Shown: positions 50,558 to 59,583 of the stretch, in pieces
How positions within the stretch are numbered: position 1 is the stretch's first letter
How the letters are laid out: each line of letters begins with the position of its first letter
NCBI GenBank assembly: GCA_030430575.1
Contig: JAUIKF010000037.1
Span: 23,295-87,294 of the forward strand
Length of the DNA: 64,000 nt
From: Bacteroidia bacterium
GTDB taxonomy: Bacteria; Bacteroidota; Bacteroidia; J057
Direction of reading: 5' to 3'
Notes under the pieces: generated by a model
The model's database searches: none
Seen by the model: only the letters and a program-made list of their open reading frames with translations
Told to the model about the DNA's origin: nothing
Position numbers and translations under genes: made by a program

Positions 50558-51316
50558 TTAGATTCCCAGCGCTTGCCCACCCCCAATCTGGACGGTTTCT
50601 GCTGTAATGAAGCCTGCATCAGGACTCGCGAGGAAAGCAACCACGCCAGAAACATCATCTGGTTGGCCCAATCTTCCCAGCATAATATTATTGGCCCATG
50701 AAGCGAATACTTCTGGCTTGGTAGATTTTATTTGTTGATGGAATGGGGTGTCGATGGTTCCAGGCGATACGGCATTTACGCGAATGCCATATTCTGCCAA
50801 ATCTTTGGCCAAGGCTCTTGTAATGGTATGTACACCGGCTTTGGACGTGCCATAAATCCCAGCGCCAGGTCCTCCTGCATTCCATGCAGCATTTGAGGTG
50901 AAGTTGATGATGGTAGGATGATCGCCCTTTTTCAGGAAAGGGATCGCGGCCCTGGATGCAAAAAACACAGAATCTAAGTTTAATGCCATGACAGATCTGT
51001 AGAAATCTGTAGTCATCGCTTCAAAACGAGATCTTCCCCCTAATCCGCCTGCATTATTTATCAACACATCTATTTTGCCATATTTTTCACCGATTTCGGT
51101 GATGTTTTTTGTCACAAGCGATTCATTGGTCACATCAAATCCGCAAAATTCTGCATCAATTCCTTCTGCCTTAAGCTCTTCAATTCTTTTGGCTCCTTTT
51201 TCCTCATTAATCCCATTTAAGACAACCGTATATCCATCTTGCCCTAATCTTTTGGCCACGGCGAAACCTATCCCACCAGTGGCCCCCGTAACTATAGCTA
51301 TTCTATTATTTTTCAT
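50558..51316 (-). CDS. Short-chain dehydrogenase/reductase (probable uronate reductase of the alginate locus)
   Basis: A 252-aa classical SDR. The TGxxxGxG motif is TGATGGIG at residues 10-17, NNAGG is the structural motif, Ser is in FTSNAAW and the catalytic pair is YGTSK. The C-terminal loop (TPFHQQ, IMLGRLGQPDDVSGVVAFLASP) is usual for FabG-like enzymes. It lies at the end of a minus-strand run including MFS, KDPG aldolase and KDG kinase, so reduction of the alginate monomer DEH to KDG, or a related uronate step, is the best guess. A second SDR in the same cluster could do the same job with another cofactor. Confidence 0.87.
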   Translation of the reverse strand: MKNNRIAIVTGATGGIGFAVAKRLGQDGYTVVLNGINEEKGAKRIEELKAEGIDAEFCGFDVTNESLVTKNITEIGEKYGKIDVLINNAGGLGGRSRFEAMTTDFYRSVMALNLDSVFFASRAAIPFLKKGDHPTIINFTSNAAWNAGGPGAGIYGTSKAGVHTITRALAKDLAEYGIRVNAVSPGTIDTPFHQQIKSTKPEVFASWANNIMLGRLGQPDDVSGVVAFLASPDAGFITAETVQIGGGQALGI

Positions 51317-51356
51317 TCTGTTTTCTTTTTATAATTCTGGAAAAAAAATGTTGGTA

Positions 51357-51980
51357 TTAAATCGTATTGTCAACTAACCTCACCTTTTTGATAAAAAAGA
51401 ATATGGCTAATACACCGAGACCTACTGATATCGTAATGGCAATAAAGGCTGGAACATAAGAACCACCACTCGTAATTTGTCCAATAAACCAATTCATGAT
51501 CATGGGAGATACTGCCGCTACCGTCCCTGCTAATCCGGCTAGCGTTCCTACTGATGGGCCTTTTAATAAATCACTCGATAATGTCTGAATATTACCGATT
51601 GCAAATTGAAACCCAAATAACGCAACACCTGCTAAGTAGATGAAAAGCATGAAGTTTGTTTCTTTCACAAACATAATAATTCCTATAAAAGCGAGGATGA
51701 TCAAAGCACTTCCTATCACAATACTCACCTTTCGTCCAGCATTCACCGAGCTGCGGTTGATGGCTTGTTCTGTAAATATGCCGCCCAGGATACTCCCTGC
51801 AGCTGCCATTAAATAGGAGATCCACATGGTATTTCCAATTTCTTCTATACTTAATCCGAATTTGGAATTGAGGTAAATAGGCATCCACCCAGCAAAGAAC
51901 CACCATATAGGTTCAATAAAAAACCGGCATAATAACACCCCCCATGATTCTCTAAAGCTTAAAATTTTTCCCAAGCCCAA
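51357..51980 (-). pseudogene. C-terminal half of an MFS transporter interrupted by an in-frame TAG
   Basis: 207 residues with about six membrane helices (GVLLCRFFIEPIWWFFAG, SYLMAAAGSILGGIF, VSIVIGSALIILAFIG, FIYLAGVALFGFQFAIGN, AGLAGTVAAVSPMIMNW, FIAITISVGLGVLAIFFFI). It is in the same reading frame as the upstream half, separated only by TAG and five codons (EGKSL read through the stop). The apparent TTG start is not a credible initiation site. Together with the 5' half the length would be about 427 codons, the norm for hexuronate/ExuT-type MFS carriers. See the paired entry for the N-terminal half. Confidence 0.75.
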
Positions 51981-51992
51981 ACTTTTTCCTTC

Positions 51993-52640
51993 CTATTTTT
52001 GATCAGTTTCTCGATCCGTATTTCTATCGGCAGATATAAGCTCTTTTTCTTCCTCTGTGATCCACGGATGGCTATTGGGATTTGTTTTATTTATGAATAG
52101 CCAAGGAATTACCCAAATCAACCCAAGGGCTCCAAGTATGACATAAGTGGCTTTCCACCCAAAACTTGCATACAGCCATACGATGATAATGGGGGCAACC
52201 ACATTTCCTATTGAGGCACCGGAGTTAAATATACCTTGGGCGAGTGCTCTTTGCCTGGCAGGGAACCACTCCCCATTACTCTTAACTGCCCCTGGCCACA
52301 ATCCTGCTTCCCCAAATCCCAGAAGTCCCCGAGCTATTGAGAGGGATACAATGCCTTTTGCAACAGCATGAAACGCAGCAGCTACTGACCAAACGATAAT
52401 TGAAAGGGTAAATCCTATCCTGGTTCCAATTTTATCATACAATCTGCCTGACAGGAACTTACTTATCGCATAAGTCGCCATGAATATATTGAGGAGGAAG
52501 GCATAATCTGATTTATCCATGCCTAAATCCTCGCCCATCTGCGGCCAAAGTAAGGCAAAGGCAGTCCTATCGACATAATTTATAACAGTCGCAATAAAAA
52601 TCAGACCGATAATCCACCATCTTAATCCTTTGATTTTCAT
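51993..52640 (-). pseudogene. N-terminal half of an MFS transporter (hexuronate-type) ending at TAG
   Basis: 215 residues beginning MKIKGLRWWIIGLIFIATVINYVDRTAFALLWPQ, with the MFS NYxDR-like first-helix motif, the loop motif GRLYDKIGTR and RGLLGFGEAGLWPGAVK, as in ExuT/GudP-like sugar-acid carriers. The sequence continues in the same frame after the TAG stop at 51993-51995 into the six C-terminal helices. It would import unsaturated uronate or KDG across the inner membrane for the neighbouring kinase and aldolase. Either the gene is a recent nonsense mutant, or the stop is a sequencing error or is read through. A six-helix half-transporter is unlikely to work. Confidence 0.78.
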
Positions 52641-52726
52641 AGTAGTAGAGTTCTAGTTAATAAATAAAACCTCATCATTTGAAGACCGAGGTTTCGGATT
52701 TTTCTTTGATTCCCGCTCAAGATTCC

Positions 52727-53392
52727 TCACCTCAATCGCTGGATCATCTCCAGCGTTTTCCTTACCGTCTCTGTCAGTCCCGTCCAGTCCTTATTCTTAA
52801 TGATTTCTCCCGAAATCAATTTGGAACCCATGCCCACGCAAGCTACGCCTGCTTCGAACCAGGAGCGTAAGCTCTCCTCGGTAGGTGCGACACCACCCGT
52901 AGGCATGATCGTGGTCCAAGGCTGGGGCCCACGAATGGCTTTCACAAAGCCCGGGCCGTAAGTGCCGCCAGGGAAGAGTTTGACGATTTCGCAGCCCAAC
53001 TCTTCAGCGCGCGCTATTTCGCCGAGCGACCCACAGCCTGGTGACCAAAGCACCTTCCGCCTGTTACAGACAATGGCGATGTCCTCTCGCAGGACAGGGG
53101 TCACCACAAAATTGGCCCCGAGCTGCATATAGAGGGAAGCGGCAGCGGCATCCGTGACGGAGCCTACGCCCATGATCATCTCCGGCAGTTCTGCCCGACA
53201 AAACCTATTGAGTTCACCAAATACTTCGTGGGCGTAATCGCCCCGATTGGTAAATTCCAGAAGGCGGGCGCCGCCTTCATAGCATGCACGCAGTACACGC
53301 TTGCCGATGGTCACATCGGCATGGTAAAACAGGGGCACAAGCCCCGTTCTGTGCATGGTCTGAGCTATTTCTATTCGTGTAAATGTTGCCAT
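52727..53392 (-). CDS. eda: KDPG / 4-hydroxy-2-oxoglutarate aldolase
   Basis: A 221-aa class I aldolase splitting 2-keto-3-deoxy-6-phosphogluconate into pyruvate and glyceraldehyde 3-phosphate. The catalytic Glu46 is in LLEFTNRG and the Schiff-base Lys138 in EIVKLFPGG. The phosphate-binding SPGCGS and MPTGGV loops are present. The length is typical. It lies 84 nt downstream of the KDG kinase on the same strand, so its product feeds glycolysis at the end of alginate breakdown. A low-complexity TTCTATG repeat separates the two genes. Confidence 0.94.
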   Translation of the reverse strand: MATFTRIEIAQTMHRTGLVPLFYHADVTIGKRVLRACYEGGARLLEFTNRGDYAHEVFGELNRFCRAELPEMIMGVGSVTDAAAASLYMQLGANFVVTPVLREDIAIVCNRRKVLWSPGCGSLGEIARAEELGCEIVKLFPGGTYGPGFVKAIRGPQPWTTIMPTGGVAPTEESLRSWFEAGVACVGMGSKLISGEIIKNKDWTGLTETVRKTLEMIQRLR

Positions 53393-53399
53393 AAGAAGA

Positions 53400-53474
53400 A
53401 AAATTTTAGTTCTAAGTTTTAGGTTCTATGTTCTATGTTGCCTATGTCTAAAACTCAGAACCAAGAACATATTT
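53400..53474. repeat. TTCTAAG/TTCTATG low-complexity repeat
   Basis: TTTTAGTTCTAAG-like units at the left and CTAAAACTCAGAACCAAGAACAT at the right are complementary, filling the kinase-aldolase gap. Confidence 0.45.
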
Positions 53475-53476
53475 GA

Positions 53477-54514
53477 TTATCTACTCACACGCCCACTGGC
53501 ATCACCAGCCATGAGTTTCTCCACCTCACTCACCGTCGCGAGATTTGCATCACCATAAATGGTGTGCTTGAGGCAGGAGGCCGCTACGGCAAAGTTTAGC
53601 GCTTTTTGGTCATTATCGGGGTAAGTCATCAACCCATAAATCAGGCCGCCCATAAAGCTGTCGCCTCCCCCTACCCTATCCACGATATGGGTGATCTGGT
53701 AAGTAGGCGCTTCGTAAAGCGTCTTGCCGTCATACAGGACGCCTGACCACGTATTGTGAGAGGCGCTGATAGAGCCACGAAGGGTGGTGATGACTTTTTT
53801 CGCACGTGGAAACATCTCCATTAACTGCTTAAGCACGGACAGGTATGATTGGCCGTCAACCGAATGGCCCTGCGTCACGTCTACCGCCTCCGGGTGAAGC
53901 CCAAAGTGCTTTTCGGCATCTTCTTCATTGCCGAGGATGATGTCACACCCTTCTACTAGCGCAGGCATGACTTCGCCTGGCTCTTTGCCATATTTCCAAA
54001 GGTTTTTTCGGTAATTGAGGTCGGTGGAGACAGTCACGCCAAGGCGATTGGCTACTTGAATGGCTTCCAGGCAAGCATCTGCTGCACCTTGGGAGATGGC
54101 TGGTGTGATGCCCGTCCAGTGAAACCACCCTGCACCTTCAAAGACCTTTTCCCAATCAATCATTCCTGCCTCAATGGTAGACATGCCCGAATGGGCACGG
54201 TCATAGACCACTTTACTGCCACGACTCACAGCCCCGATTTCCAAGAAATAGATGCCTAGACGCTCTCCGCCACGGACGATATGTTCCGTCCCCACATTGC
54301 GCTTGCGCATCTCCATGAGGGCACATTCACCAATGTCATTGTCGGGTAAGCGTGTGACAAAATCTACAGGCAAGCCGTAGTTGGCCAAGGATACAGCGAC
54401 ATTGCTTTCGCCGCCTCCATAGATCGCTTCGAAGCTGCTTGCTTGTGAAAACCGACGCCAATTGGGCGGGGTCAATCGAAGCATTATTTCGCCGAAAGTG
54501 ACTATTTTTTTCAT
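53477..54514 (-). CDS. kdgK: 2-keto-3-deoxygluconate (KDG) kinase, PfkB family
   Basis: A 345-aa ribokinase-fold kinase that phosphorylates KDG to KDPG. The start is the ATG giving MKKIVTFGEIMLRLTPP; earlier in-frame starts add a Phe-rich stretch that looks like leader. Family motifs: the N-terminal GGGESNVAVSLANYGL (substrate-binding), STDLNYRKNLW (sugar phosphate/anion), and the PfkB signature DRVGGGDSFMGG with the catalytic Asp. The length and the alginate-locus position (between an SDR and KDPG aldolase) support KDG over other sugars, although 2-dehydro-3-deoxygalactonate cannot be excluded. Confidence 0.92.
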   Translation of the reverse strand: MKKIVTFGEIMLRLTPPNWRRFSQASSFEAIYGGGESNVAVSLANYGLPVDFVTRLPDNDIGECALMEMRKRNVGTEHIVRGGERLGIYFLEIGAVSRGSKVVYDRAHSGMSTIEAGMIDWEKVFEGAGWFHWTGITPAISQGAADACLEAIQVANRLGVTVSTDLNYRKNLWKYGKEPGEVMPALVEGCDIILGNEEDAEKHFGLHPEAVDVTQGHSVDGQSYLSVLKQLMEMFPRAKKVITTLRGSISASHNTWSGVLYDGKTLYEAPTYQITHIVDRVGGGDSFMGGLIYGLMTYPDNDQKALNFAVAASCLKHTIYGDANLATVSEVEKLMAGDASGRVSR

Positions 54515-54545
54515 GTTGTTTAGCATAAAAAAGAACCACAAAAAC

Positions 54546-54664
54546 CATAAGAGATTATTAATTATTAATTGATTGATTATAAATTAAAAACTCAAGTACG
54601 ATACACTGACTATCAGCCATTTACCATGAATTAATCAATTAATAATCTATCAATTAATAATTTT
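54546..54664. repeat. ATTAATTATTAATTGATTG inverted low-complexity repeat
   Basis: AT-rich units ATTATTAATTATTAATTGATTG and CAATTAATAATCTATCAATTAATAAT face each other across the kinase-SDR gap. Confidence 0.5.
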
Positions 54665-54710
54665 TTATCCCTTGCTTCTGTGGTTCCCAATTCAACCTAA
54701 TTGTTTTGTA

Positions 54711-55463
54711 TTAAGAAAAAGCTAATCCACCGTTAATGTCGAAATTCGCACCAGTAACAAAAGAAGTAGAATCAGATGCAAGGCATGCAACTAAATCAGC
54801 TACTTCGTCAGGACGTCCTTCGCGCCTTAGGGGCGTTTTGCCTGCGACCATTTCTCTGACATTGTCAGGCGTGAAGGTATCGTGAAACAGGGTTCCGATC
54901 AGACCTGGGCAAAGGGCGTTCACGCGGATGCCTTGTGGGCCAAGTTCCTTGGCCATTGCGCGGGTAAAAGTCATCACAGCTCCTTTGGAAGTCGCATAAG
55001 CAGAAGCGCCGCCGCCACCACCGTCACGACCTGCCTGAGAGGCCAGGTTGACGATAGAACTGCCTTCTGGCATATTTGGCACAGTCGCTTTGTGCATCAT
55101 GAAGACAGATTTGAGGTTCAAATCCATGAGGTAATCCCAAAATTCTACGTCCATTTCCATGAGTTTTTTACGGGCAATCAGTCCGCCAGCATTATTGACG
55201 AGGACATGAATGTTGTCTCCAAAAGCTTTCTTGCTTTCATCTACCAAGCGGGTACATTCGTCCCACTTTGTCAAGTCAGCTTTAACGGCAATTGCATTTC
55301 CGCCAACTTCTTTGATCGTAGCCAAAGTCGCTTCCGCGTCTGTAGGGGTATTGTAATAATTGATTACGACATTGGCCCCTAGACTGGCTAGTTTAATTGA
55401 AATCGAACGGCCAATGTCTCTTCCACCCCCGGTTACAATTGCTGTTTTTCCTGTTAATTCCAT
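54711..55463 (-). CDS. Short-chain dehydrogenase/reductase, probable DEH reductase
   Basis: A 250-aa classical SDR. TGGGRDIG is the cofactor loop and NNAGG the structural motif. Ser is in NLASQAGRDG and the catalytic pair is YATSK. An Asn-rich NYYNTPTDAEA after the second strand suggests NADPH. It lies between PL17 and KDG kinase on the same strand, precisely where DEH reductase (unsaturated uronate to KDG) is expected in Bacteroidota alginate loci. The first SDR at 50558 could act on the same intermediate with NADH. Confidence 0.89.
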   Translation of the reverse strand: MELTGKTAIVTGGGRDIGRSISIKLASLGANVVINYYNTPTDAEATLATIKEVGGNAIAVKADLTKWDECTRLVDESKKAFGDNIHVLVNNAGGLIARKKLMEMDVEFWDYLMDLNLKSVFMMHKATVPNMPEGSSIVNLASQAGRDGGGGGASAYATSKGAVMTFTRAMAKELGPQGIRVNALCPGLIGTLFHDTFTPDNVREMVAGKTPLRREGRPDEVADLVACLASDSTSFVTGANFDINGGLAFS

Positions 55464-55502
55464 TATGAATGTTTTATATAGTGATTATTGGTTACTGATT
55501 AA

Positions 55503-55663
55503 TGTTGAATGGTGAATGGTGAATGTTGAATGGATGGGAACCCCATAGTCAGTTCAATAATCCCCCATTTTATCATTTACTCATATATTCATCTTATCAT
55601 TTCCTTAAATCATCCACTCATTCTATCATTCCATCATTCCATCATTCCATCATTCCATCATTT
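55503..55663. repeat. GAATGGT heptamers and (CCATCATT)n repeat
   Basis: GAATGGTGAATGGTGAATGTTGAATGG units near 55505-55534 and CCATCATT copies at 55619-55663. They occupy the gap between PL17 and the SDR and, at the left, abut the PL17 stop. Confidence 0.6.
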
Positions 55664-57928
55664 CTCCTCAAGCGCATATACGCCCCTCCACTCAAAAGTC
55701 TTCTCCCCCACCTGCACGTGGTGCTGGGCATCTGTTGAAGCATTCTGATTGGCCATCATAAAGACCCATTCTCTGCCTCCTTTTGTCTCAAAAGAAACAA
55801 TGCAATACTGTGCATCACCATATAATGGCGTTACGTTTTGAATGCTTCCAAATGGATGTTCTGGGATCTCTCTTACGGGATTGTAAGTTCCATGAGATTC
55901 AAAGACTGAAGCAAAAAGTGTGCTTTTGGTATTTTCCCTTCTCAAAATAAAGGCAGGATCGTGGCGTAAGTTAAAGTCTGGATCATTGGCCCCTAAACGT
56001 GCAAAGATCAAGGCATCATCAGCCTGGGCATCCCTCGTTAGCGTAAAGAATTTCCCCTCATAAAACCAGCAGATTTGGGCACACTCTTCTTTTGCTTTTC
56101 CCTCCGCTTCTTTCCACAAATGCTGATAGCCATGTGCTTCCCCCATCGTTGAGAGGCTGCTTGTCTCGGCCGTATAGTCAAAATTGGTGGAGAGCAAATG
56201 CCCCTGAAACCACCAAGGGAGGTCATACTGCTGGCTATCTGTCGCTTCTACACGGAAGAGATCCAAAATTAGCGGATTGCGAAACTGCTCATCGTTGATC
56301 ATGACCATCGTTCGGTGCAGTTCGGTTCCTGAATATGCTGAGGTCTCCTTAGCGCTTACAACTGCGACATTGGGATTGGAAGCGTCAAAAAAGTATCGAG
56401 AAGGATGCTGCTGCTCTGCGGCTTTTACTTTCCCCTTAAACTGCGTTTTTTCGTTGACCGTCACCGTATTATGGGCGATGGTCTGCTTGGCCCAGGTCTT
56501 GTTTTCAGGCAAATAGCGGCCGCCACCTTTCTGGTCAATATTGACCCATCGGGCAGAACCATAATCTTGGATGACTTCCCCGTCATCATCATATAGCGCA
56601 TACGAAAGGCGGTCAAAATGGCCGTGTCCCATGCCGTGGGCTGCATACTTCATCACCAGGCAGAGCTCGGAATTGGAGGTTCCATTCATTCTAAGGATGC
56701 CTAATCCACCCTTTTTTCCATCATCCCCATCGCGATATTCGATAGATTGATGGGCAAAGGGTTGTGCTTTATTTTGGGCTAAGTCTATCGCTACCTGGAA
56801 ACCCGCTTCATCTAAAAACACCTTACTCTGCTTTTCTGCGATGCTGAGCAATGTAGGGTCATCACCGGCGTGGAAGTAGGTGATGTCTACTGCCGCTACC
56901 AATTCCCTCGCTAGCCAAGACATGCCTTTTTGTGCATCATTGATGGGAAAGAATGCGCCACGCGGATCGCTTTGATAGAGCAAAGCATAAACGGATTTGG
57001 TGAGGATCCCATCGCGGTACTCGAGGATGCCTAAGTCGGGTTTATGATTGACCAGAGATTTCGCAAAAAGGAGGTAGGGGTAAATGGCGTAACGGAGGTA
57101 ATAAGGCCCTTCGGTAAAATGTCCATCTGGCGAGAAGGAATAATCCAATTGGGCCAGAAAGCCTGCTACATTTTTCCCTTCTATCTTGATAAAACCTCCG
57201 TCATTGTCCCGCGCATCTTCAGGTATCTGGTCATCTTCAAGCCCATACAGCGCCCTTTTGACCAATCCCTCATCTCCCATCACTAAGCCGATCATCCCTA
57301 CGGCGGCATTGGCCCAGGTACTATGGTTGTGAATTCGATTAAAAAAGCGCGGATTTTCAAGGGAAAGGAAGTCTGCCATGGGGCGGAAAAGGTCCTTTTC
57401 CAATAATGCTCTCTCTGCTGGCTCCAGCCACTCATACACACAGTCGTATGCTTGACTTACATAGACAAGCCAGTTGGCATCGTTGAGGCATTGCCAGAAG
57501 ATCTTGCCTGTGGCGTAGGAACGATTGGTGGGGTGCAGCCCCAACGTGGGATAAAGCTTTGCATAGTCCAAAAGCATATCACGGATATAAGCCGCATATT
57601 TTTCTTCTCCAGTAAGCTGAAAAAGCACCCCTGCTTTTTGGAGGATAAAGAAATTCTTTTTGTGGCGCTCATGGGTATAACCGCCCGCCATGTCTTTGGG
57701 GACGGGAACTGCGATTCCTTCATCGATCTCAGCATCTACCTCGTTTTGAGCAGCAGCTAATGTCTGAGCAAATAAGGGGGCTGCATCCATATTTCCCCGA
57801 ATCTTCTCGACACCAGGTTTAGTGAGGATAAGATTGGGGTGGTTCTGAGCTATTAGCGTGATATCAATCATGTCTACTGATAAAGTGATTATCAGTAGAC
57901 GGATCAGGTATTTCGTTTTGTATAGCAT
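55658..57928 (-). CDS. PL17 oligo-alginate lyase (heparinase II/III-like)
   Basis: A 756-aa exo-lyase that releases unsaturated uronate monomers from alginate oligosaccharides. A hydrophobic N-terminal segment (YLIRLLIITLSV) probably acts as a signal or membrane anchor, followed by QNHPNLILTKPGV as in PL17. The alpha/alpha toroid part holds N201-H202 (IHNHSTWANAAVG) and the Tyr pair at 276-277 (GPYYLRY). HGMGHGHFDRLSY at 431-443 supplies metal-binding and catalytic His. The C-terminal heparinase II/III beta-sandwich follows. The length is normal. It lies at the head of the catabolic run, 181 nt downstream of the GntR gene. Confidence 0.93.
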   Translation of the reverse strand: MLYKTKYLIRLLIITLSVDMIDITLIAQNHPNLILTKPGVEKIRGNMDAAPLFAQTLAAAQNEVDAEIDEGIAVPVPKDMAGGYTHERHKKNFFILQKAGVLFQLTGEEKYAAYIRDMLLDYAKLYPTLGLHPTNRSYATGKIFWQCLNDANWLVYVSQAYDCVYEWLEPAERALLEKDLFRPMADFLSLENPRFFNRIHNHSTWANAAVGMIGLVMGDEGLVKRALYGLEDDQIPEDARDNDGGFIKIEGKNVAGFLAQLDYSFSPDGHFTEGPYYLRYAIYPYLLFAKSLVNHKPDLGILEYRDGILTKSVYALLYQSDPRGAFFPINDAQKGMSWLARELVAAVDITYFHAGDDPTLLSIAEKQSKVFLDEAGFQVAIDLAQNKAQPFAHQSIEYRDGDDGKKGGLGILRMNGTSNSELCLVMKYAAHGMGHGHFDRLSYALYDDDGEVIQDYGSARWVNIDQKGGGRYLPENKTWAKQTIAHNTVTVNEKTQFKGKVKAAEQQHPSRYFFDASNPNVAVVSAKETSAYSGTELHRTMVMINDEQFRNPLILDLFRVEATDSQQYDLPWWFQGHLLSTNFDYTAETSSLSTMGEAHGYQHLWKEAEGKAKEECAQICWFYEGKFFTLTRDAQADDALIFARLGANDPDFNLRHDPAFILRRENTKSTLFASVFESHGTYNPVREIPEHPFGSIQNVTPLYGDAQYCIVSFETKGGREWVFMMANQNASTDAQHHVQVGEKTFEWRGVYALEEK

Positions 57929-58109
57929 CAGTGTGTGACTGGTCAGTTAATTTTTTGGATAATAGCTGCCTTAGGTTTTTGTGGTAATAAAAAGCTGATT
58001 TTCAGGCAAAAAAATCCCTGCTCATAGGTGAGAAGTCACCTTGAGGTTGTCTCAAAGAGTCATTATTGGGAAATGATTTTTTACCAGTAAAAAGCTACAG
58101 CACCTCCAC

Positions 58110-58826
58110 CTATTCTTTTACATTTTTACTATAGTCAATAACATCTTGGAGGTGCGACTGCATGGCTTGAGCCGCGAGTTCAGGCTCTTGGGCTTCGATA
58201 TACTTAAGGATGATTTTATGCTCTTCTAAAGGCTTGAAGATTCGGTCTTCCTTACAGACATTCAGGGAAATAAAACTCTTGACGATGTCGGGTATAATGA
58301 TCAACATTAGGGACTTCAACACTGAATTTTTGCTGGCTTCGGCAATTTTGAGATGAAACATCAAGTCTTCTTCAACAGCTTGTTCCTTCTGCTCTACCTT
58401 CGCCTCATAGGCATCCAATGCCTTCCGAATATTGATGAGATCCTCTTCTGTACGACGCTCGGCAGCCAATCGTACCGTATTGACTTCGAGTAAAACGCGA
58501 GTCTCAACCAAAGAGCTAAATTCGTGATCTTCTATAGCTAGTATATCAGTGATCAATCCTTCAAGGGCTGCTATCCCCATACCTGCCACGATGGTGCCGC
58601 TTTGTGGAAGTGTCTTCAAAATTCCGTAAAACTCTAACTTCCGTAAGGCTTCTCGTACATGACCACGTCCAACCCCAAACTGCTCCACCAGTTTTCGCTC
58701 AGGGGGTAACCTATCACCTGGCTTCAATTGACCATTTTGAATCTGAGACCTTATTTGCTGAATAATCATATCAGCAGGTTTTGTGAGCCGAAGCTCCTGA
58801 AATATTTTTAATGATTGATTCTCCAT
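58110..58826 (-). CDS. GntR-family (FadR subfamily) transcriptional regulator
   Basis: A 238-aa repressor. Residues 15-85 are a winged helix-turn-helix: IIQQIRSQIQNGQLKPGDRLPPERKLVEQFGVGRGHVREALRKLEFYG. The C-terminal all-helical FCD domain (VETRVLLEVNTVRLAAERRTEED, then EEDLMFHLKIAEASKN and DVIDYSKN) binds a small acid in related uronate regulators. Perfect ATTGGTWWACCAAT sites, the TnGTnnnACnA type preferred by this subfamily, lie just upstream of this gene and at 59120-59148. Control of the alginate lyases and its own gene, with DEH or KDG as inducer, is inferred. Confidence 0.9.
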   Translation of the reverse strand: MENQSLKIFQELRLTKPADMIIQQIRSQIQNGQLKPGDRLPPERKLVEQFGVGRGHVREALRKLEFYGILKTLPQSGTIVAGMGIAALEGLITDILAIEDHEFSSLVETRVLLEVNTVRLAAERRTEEDLINIRKALDAYEAKVEQKEQAVEEDLMFHLKIAEASKNSVLKSLMLIIIPDIVKSFISLNVCKEDRIFKPLEEHKIILKYIEAQEPELAAQAMQSHLQDVIDYSKNVKE

Positions 58827-58856
58827 TTATTTTATTTAACTATTATAGAATTGGTA

Positions 58857-58870
58857 ATTGGTTTACCAAT
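58857..58870. promoter_or_regulatory. GntR operator-like palindrome, site 1
   Basis: ATTGGT-TT-ACCAAT, perfect arms with a 2-nt centre, about 31 nt before the regulator start. It has the same arms as site 3 at 59135. Confidence 0.7.
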
Positions 58871-59119
58871 TTAAGAGACATTATACTTATCTGCAAATAT
58901 TCTTTGTCTTTTCTCCAAAATTTAATCGAACCATCCCTCCAAAATAGCTAAAAATTCAGCCCGATTATCTCTTGGTAAAATTCCCACCTCCTATTGATCG
59001 ATCCTAGAACTTTTCCCTTTCCTGACTGCAAAACCTATTCGACTTGGTAACCAGCTTTTTCATCATCTGTTAAGAATAATTCTGATAAAAATTTGGAAAG
59101 GGGGAGTTTTTCCGTTAAA

Positions 59120-59133
59120 ATTGGTAAACCAAA
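59120..59133. promoter_or_regulatory. GntR operator-like palindrome, site 2
   Basis: ATTGGT-AA-ACCAAA, one arm mismatch at its last base. It is immediately adjacent to site 3, centres 15 bp apart, allowing cooperative binding on nearly the same DNA face. Confidence 0.65.
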
Positions 59134-59134
59134 A

Positions 59135-59148
59135 ATTGGTAAACCAAT
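59135..59148. promoter_or_regulatory. GntR operator-like palindrome, site 3
   Basis: ATTGGT-AA-ACCAAT, perfect arms, about 165 nt before the truncated secreted-protein gene and about 600 nt before PL6. Confidence 0.7.
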
Positions 59149-59311
59149 TTTTACCCTATAACCACGCATATTTCCTCGCCCAAAATAGGTAAGAAAAACC
59201 TAAGGGTAAAGACGTCAAAATATAAGCTCATCCTAATAAATAAAGCAACTTCCTGTCTGACAATTTGCCATCCATAAAGTCTCAACAACTCCATTTAATA
59301 AAAATTAACTT

Positions 59312-59575
59312 ATGAAATTTTTACGATTACTTTCTTTTTTAGTAATGGGCATGTTACTGTGTATAGGTGATATTGCTATGGCACAGACTACTGTTACCAT
59401 TGGTACCGGATCCTCCTCTTCCAGTACAAGAGGGCCATTTCAACGGGCAGACACCAACTCTTCCACTGTATTCTCTCGATGGGTACAAATATTCACCGCA
59501 AGTGAATTGGCGACAGCAGGTGTCTCTAGCGGGGTTGACCTCACCCAGGTAACGTCAAAAGGGAGCAAACGTTAA
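59312..59575 (+). pseudogene. Truncated secreted protein (N-terminal fragment only)
   Basis: 87 residues: signal peptide FLRLLSFLVMGMLLCIGDIAMA, then TVTIGTGSSSSSTRGPFQRAD and FSRWVQIFTASELATAGVS. The latter matches the start of a recurrent Bacteroidota secreted-protein family that normally runs several hundred residues and ends in a T9SS sorting domain. Here the frame stops after SKGSKR and the remaining domain is absent. A phosphofructokinase fragment follows within 10 nt. This appears to be a deletion or rearrangement junction inside the alginate locus. Confidence 0.6.
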
Positions 59576-59583
59576 TTGATTAA

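Larger units (their letters stand above)
58827..59311. other. Divergent control region of the alginate locus
   Basis: No gene is seen. It holds the three operator-like sites annotated at 58857-58870 and 59120-59148 and AT-rich promoter DNA between the minus-strand regulator and the plus-strand truncated secreted protein. Confidence 0.6.

Noticed and set aside
55523..55748. Small open frames over the CCATCATT repeat
   Set aside because: Translation gives IIPSFHH-type repeats from the tandem array and they overlap the PL17 3' end.
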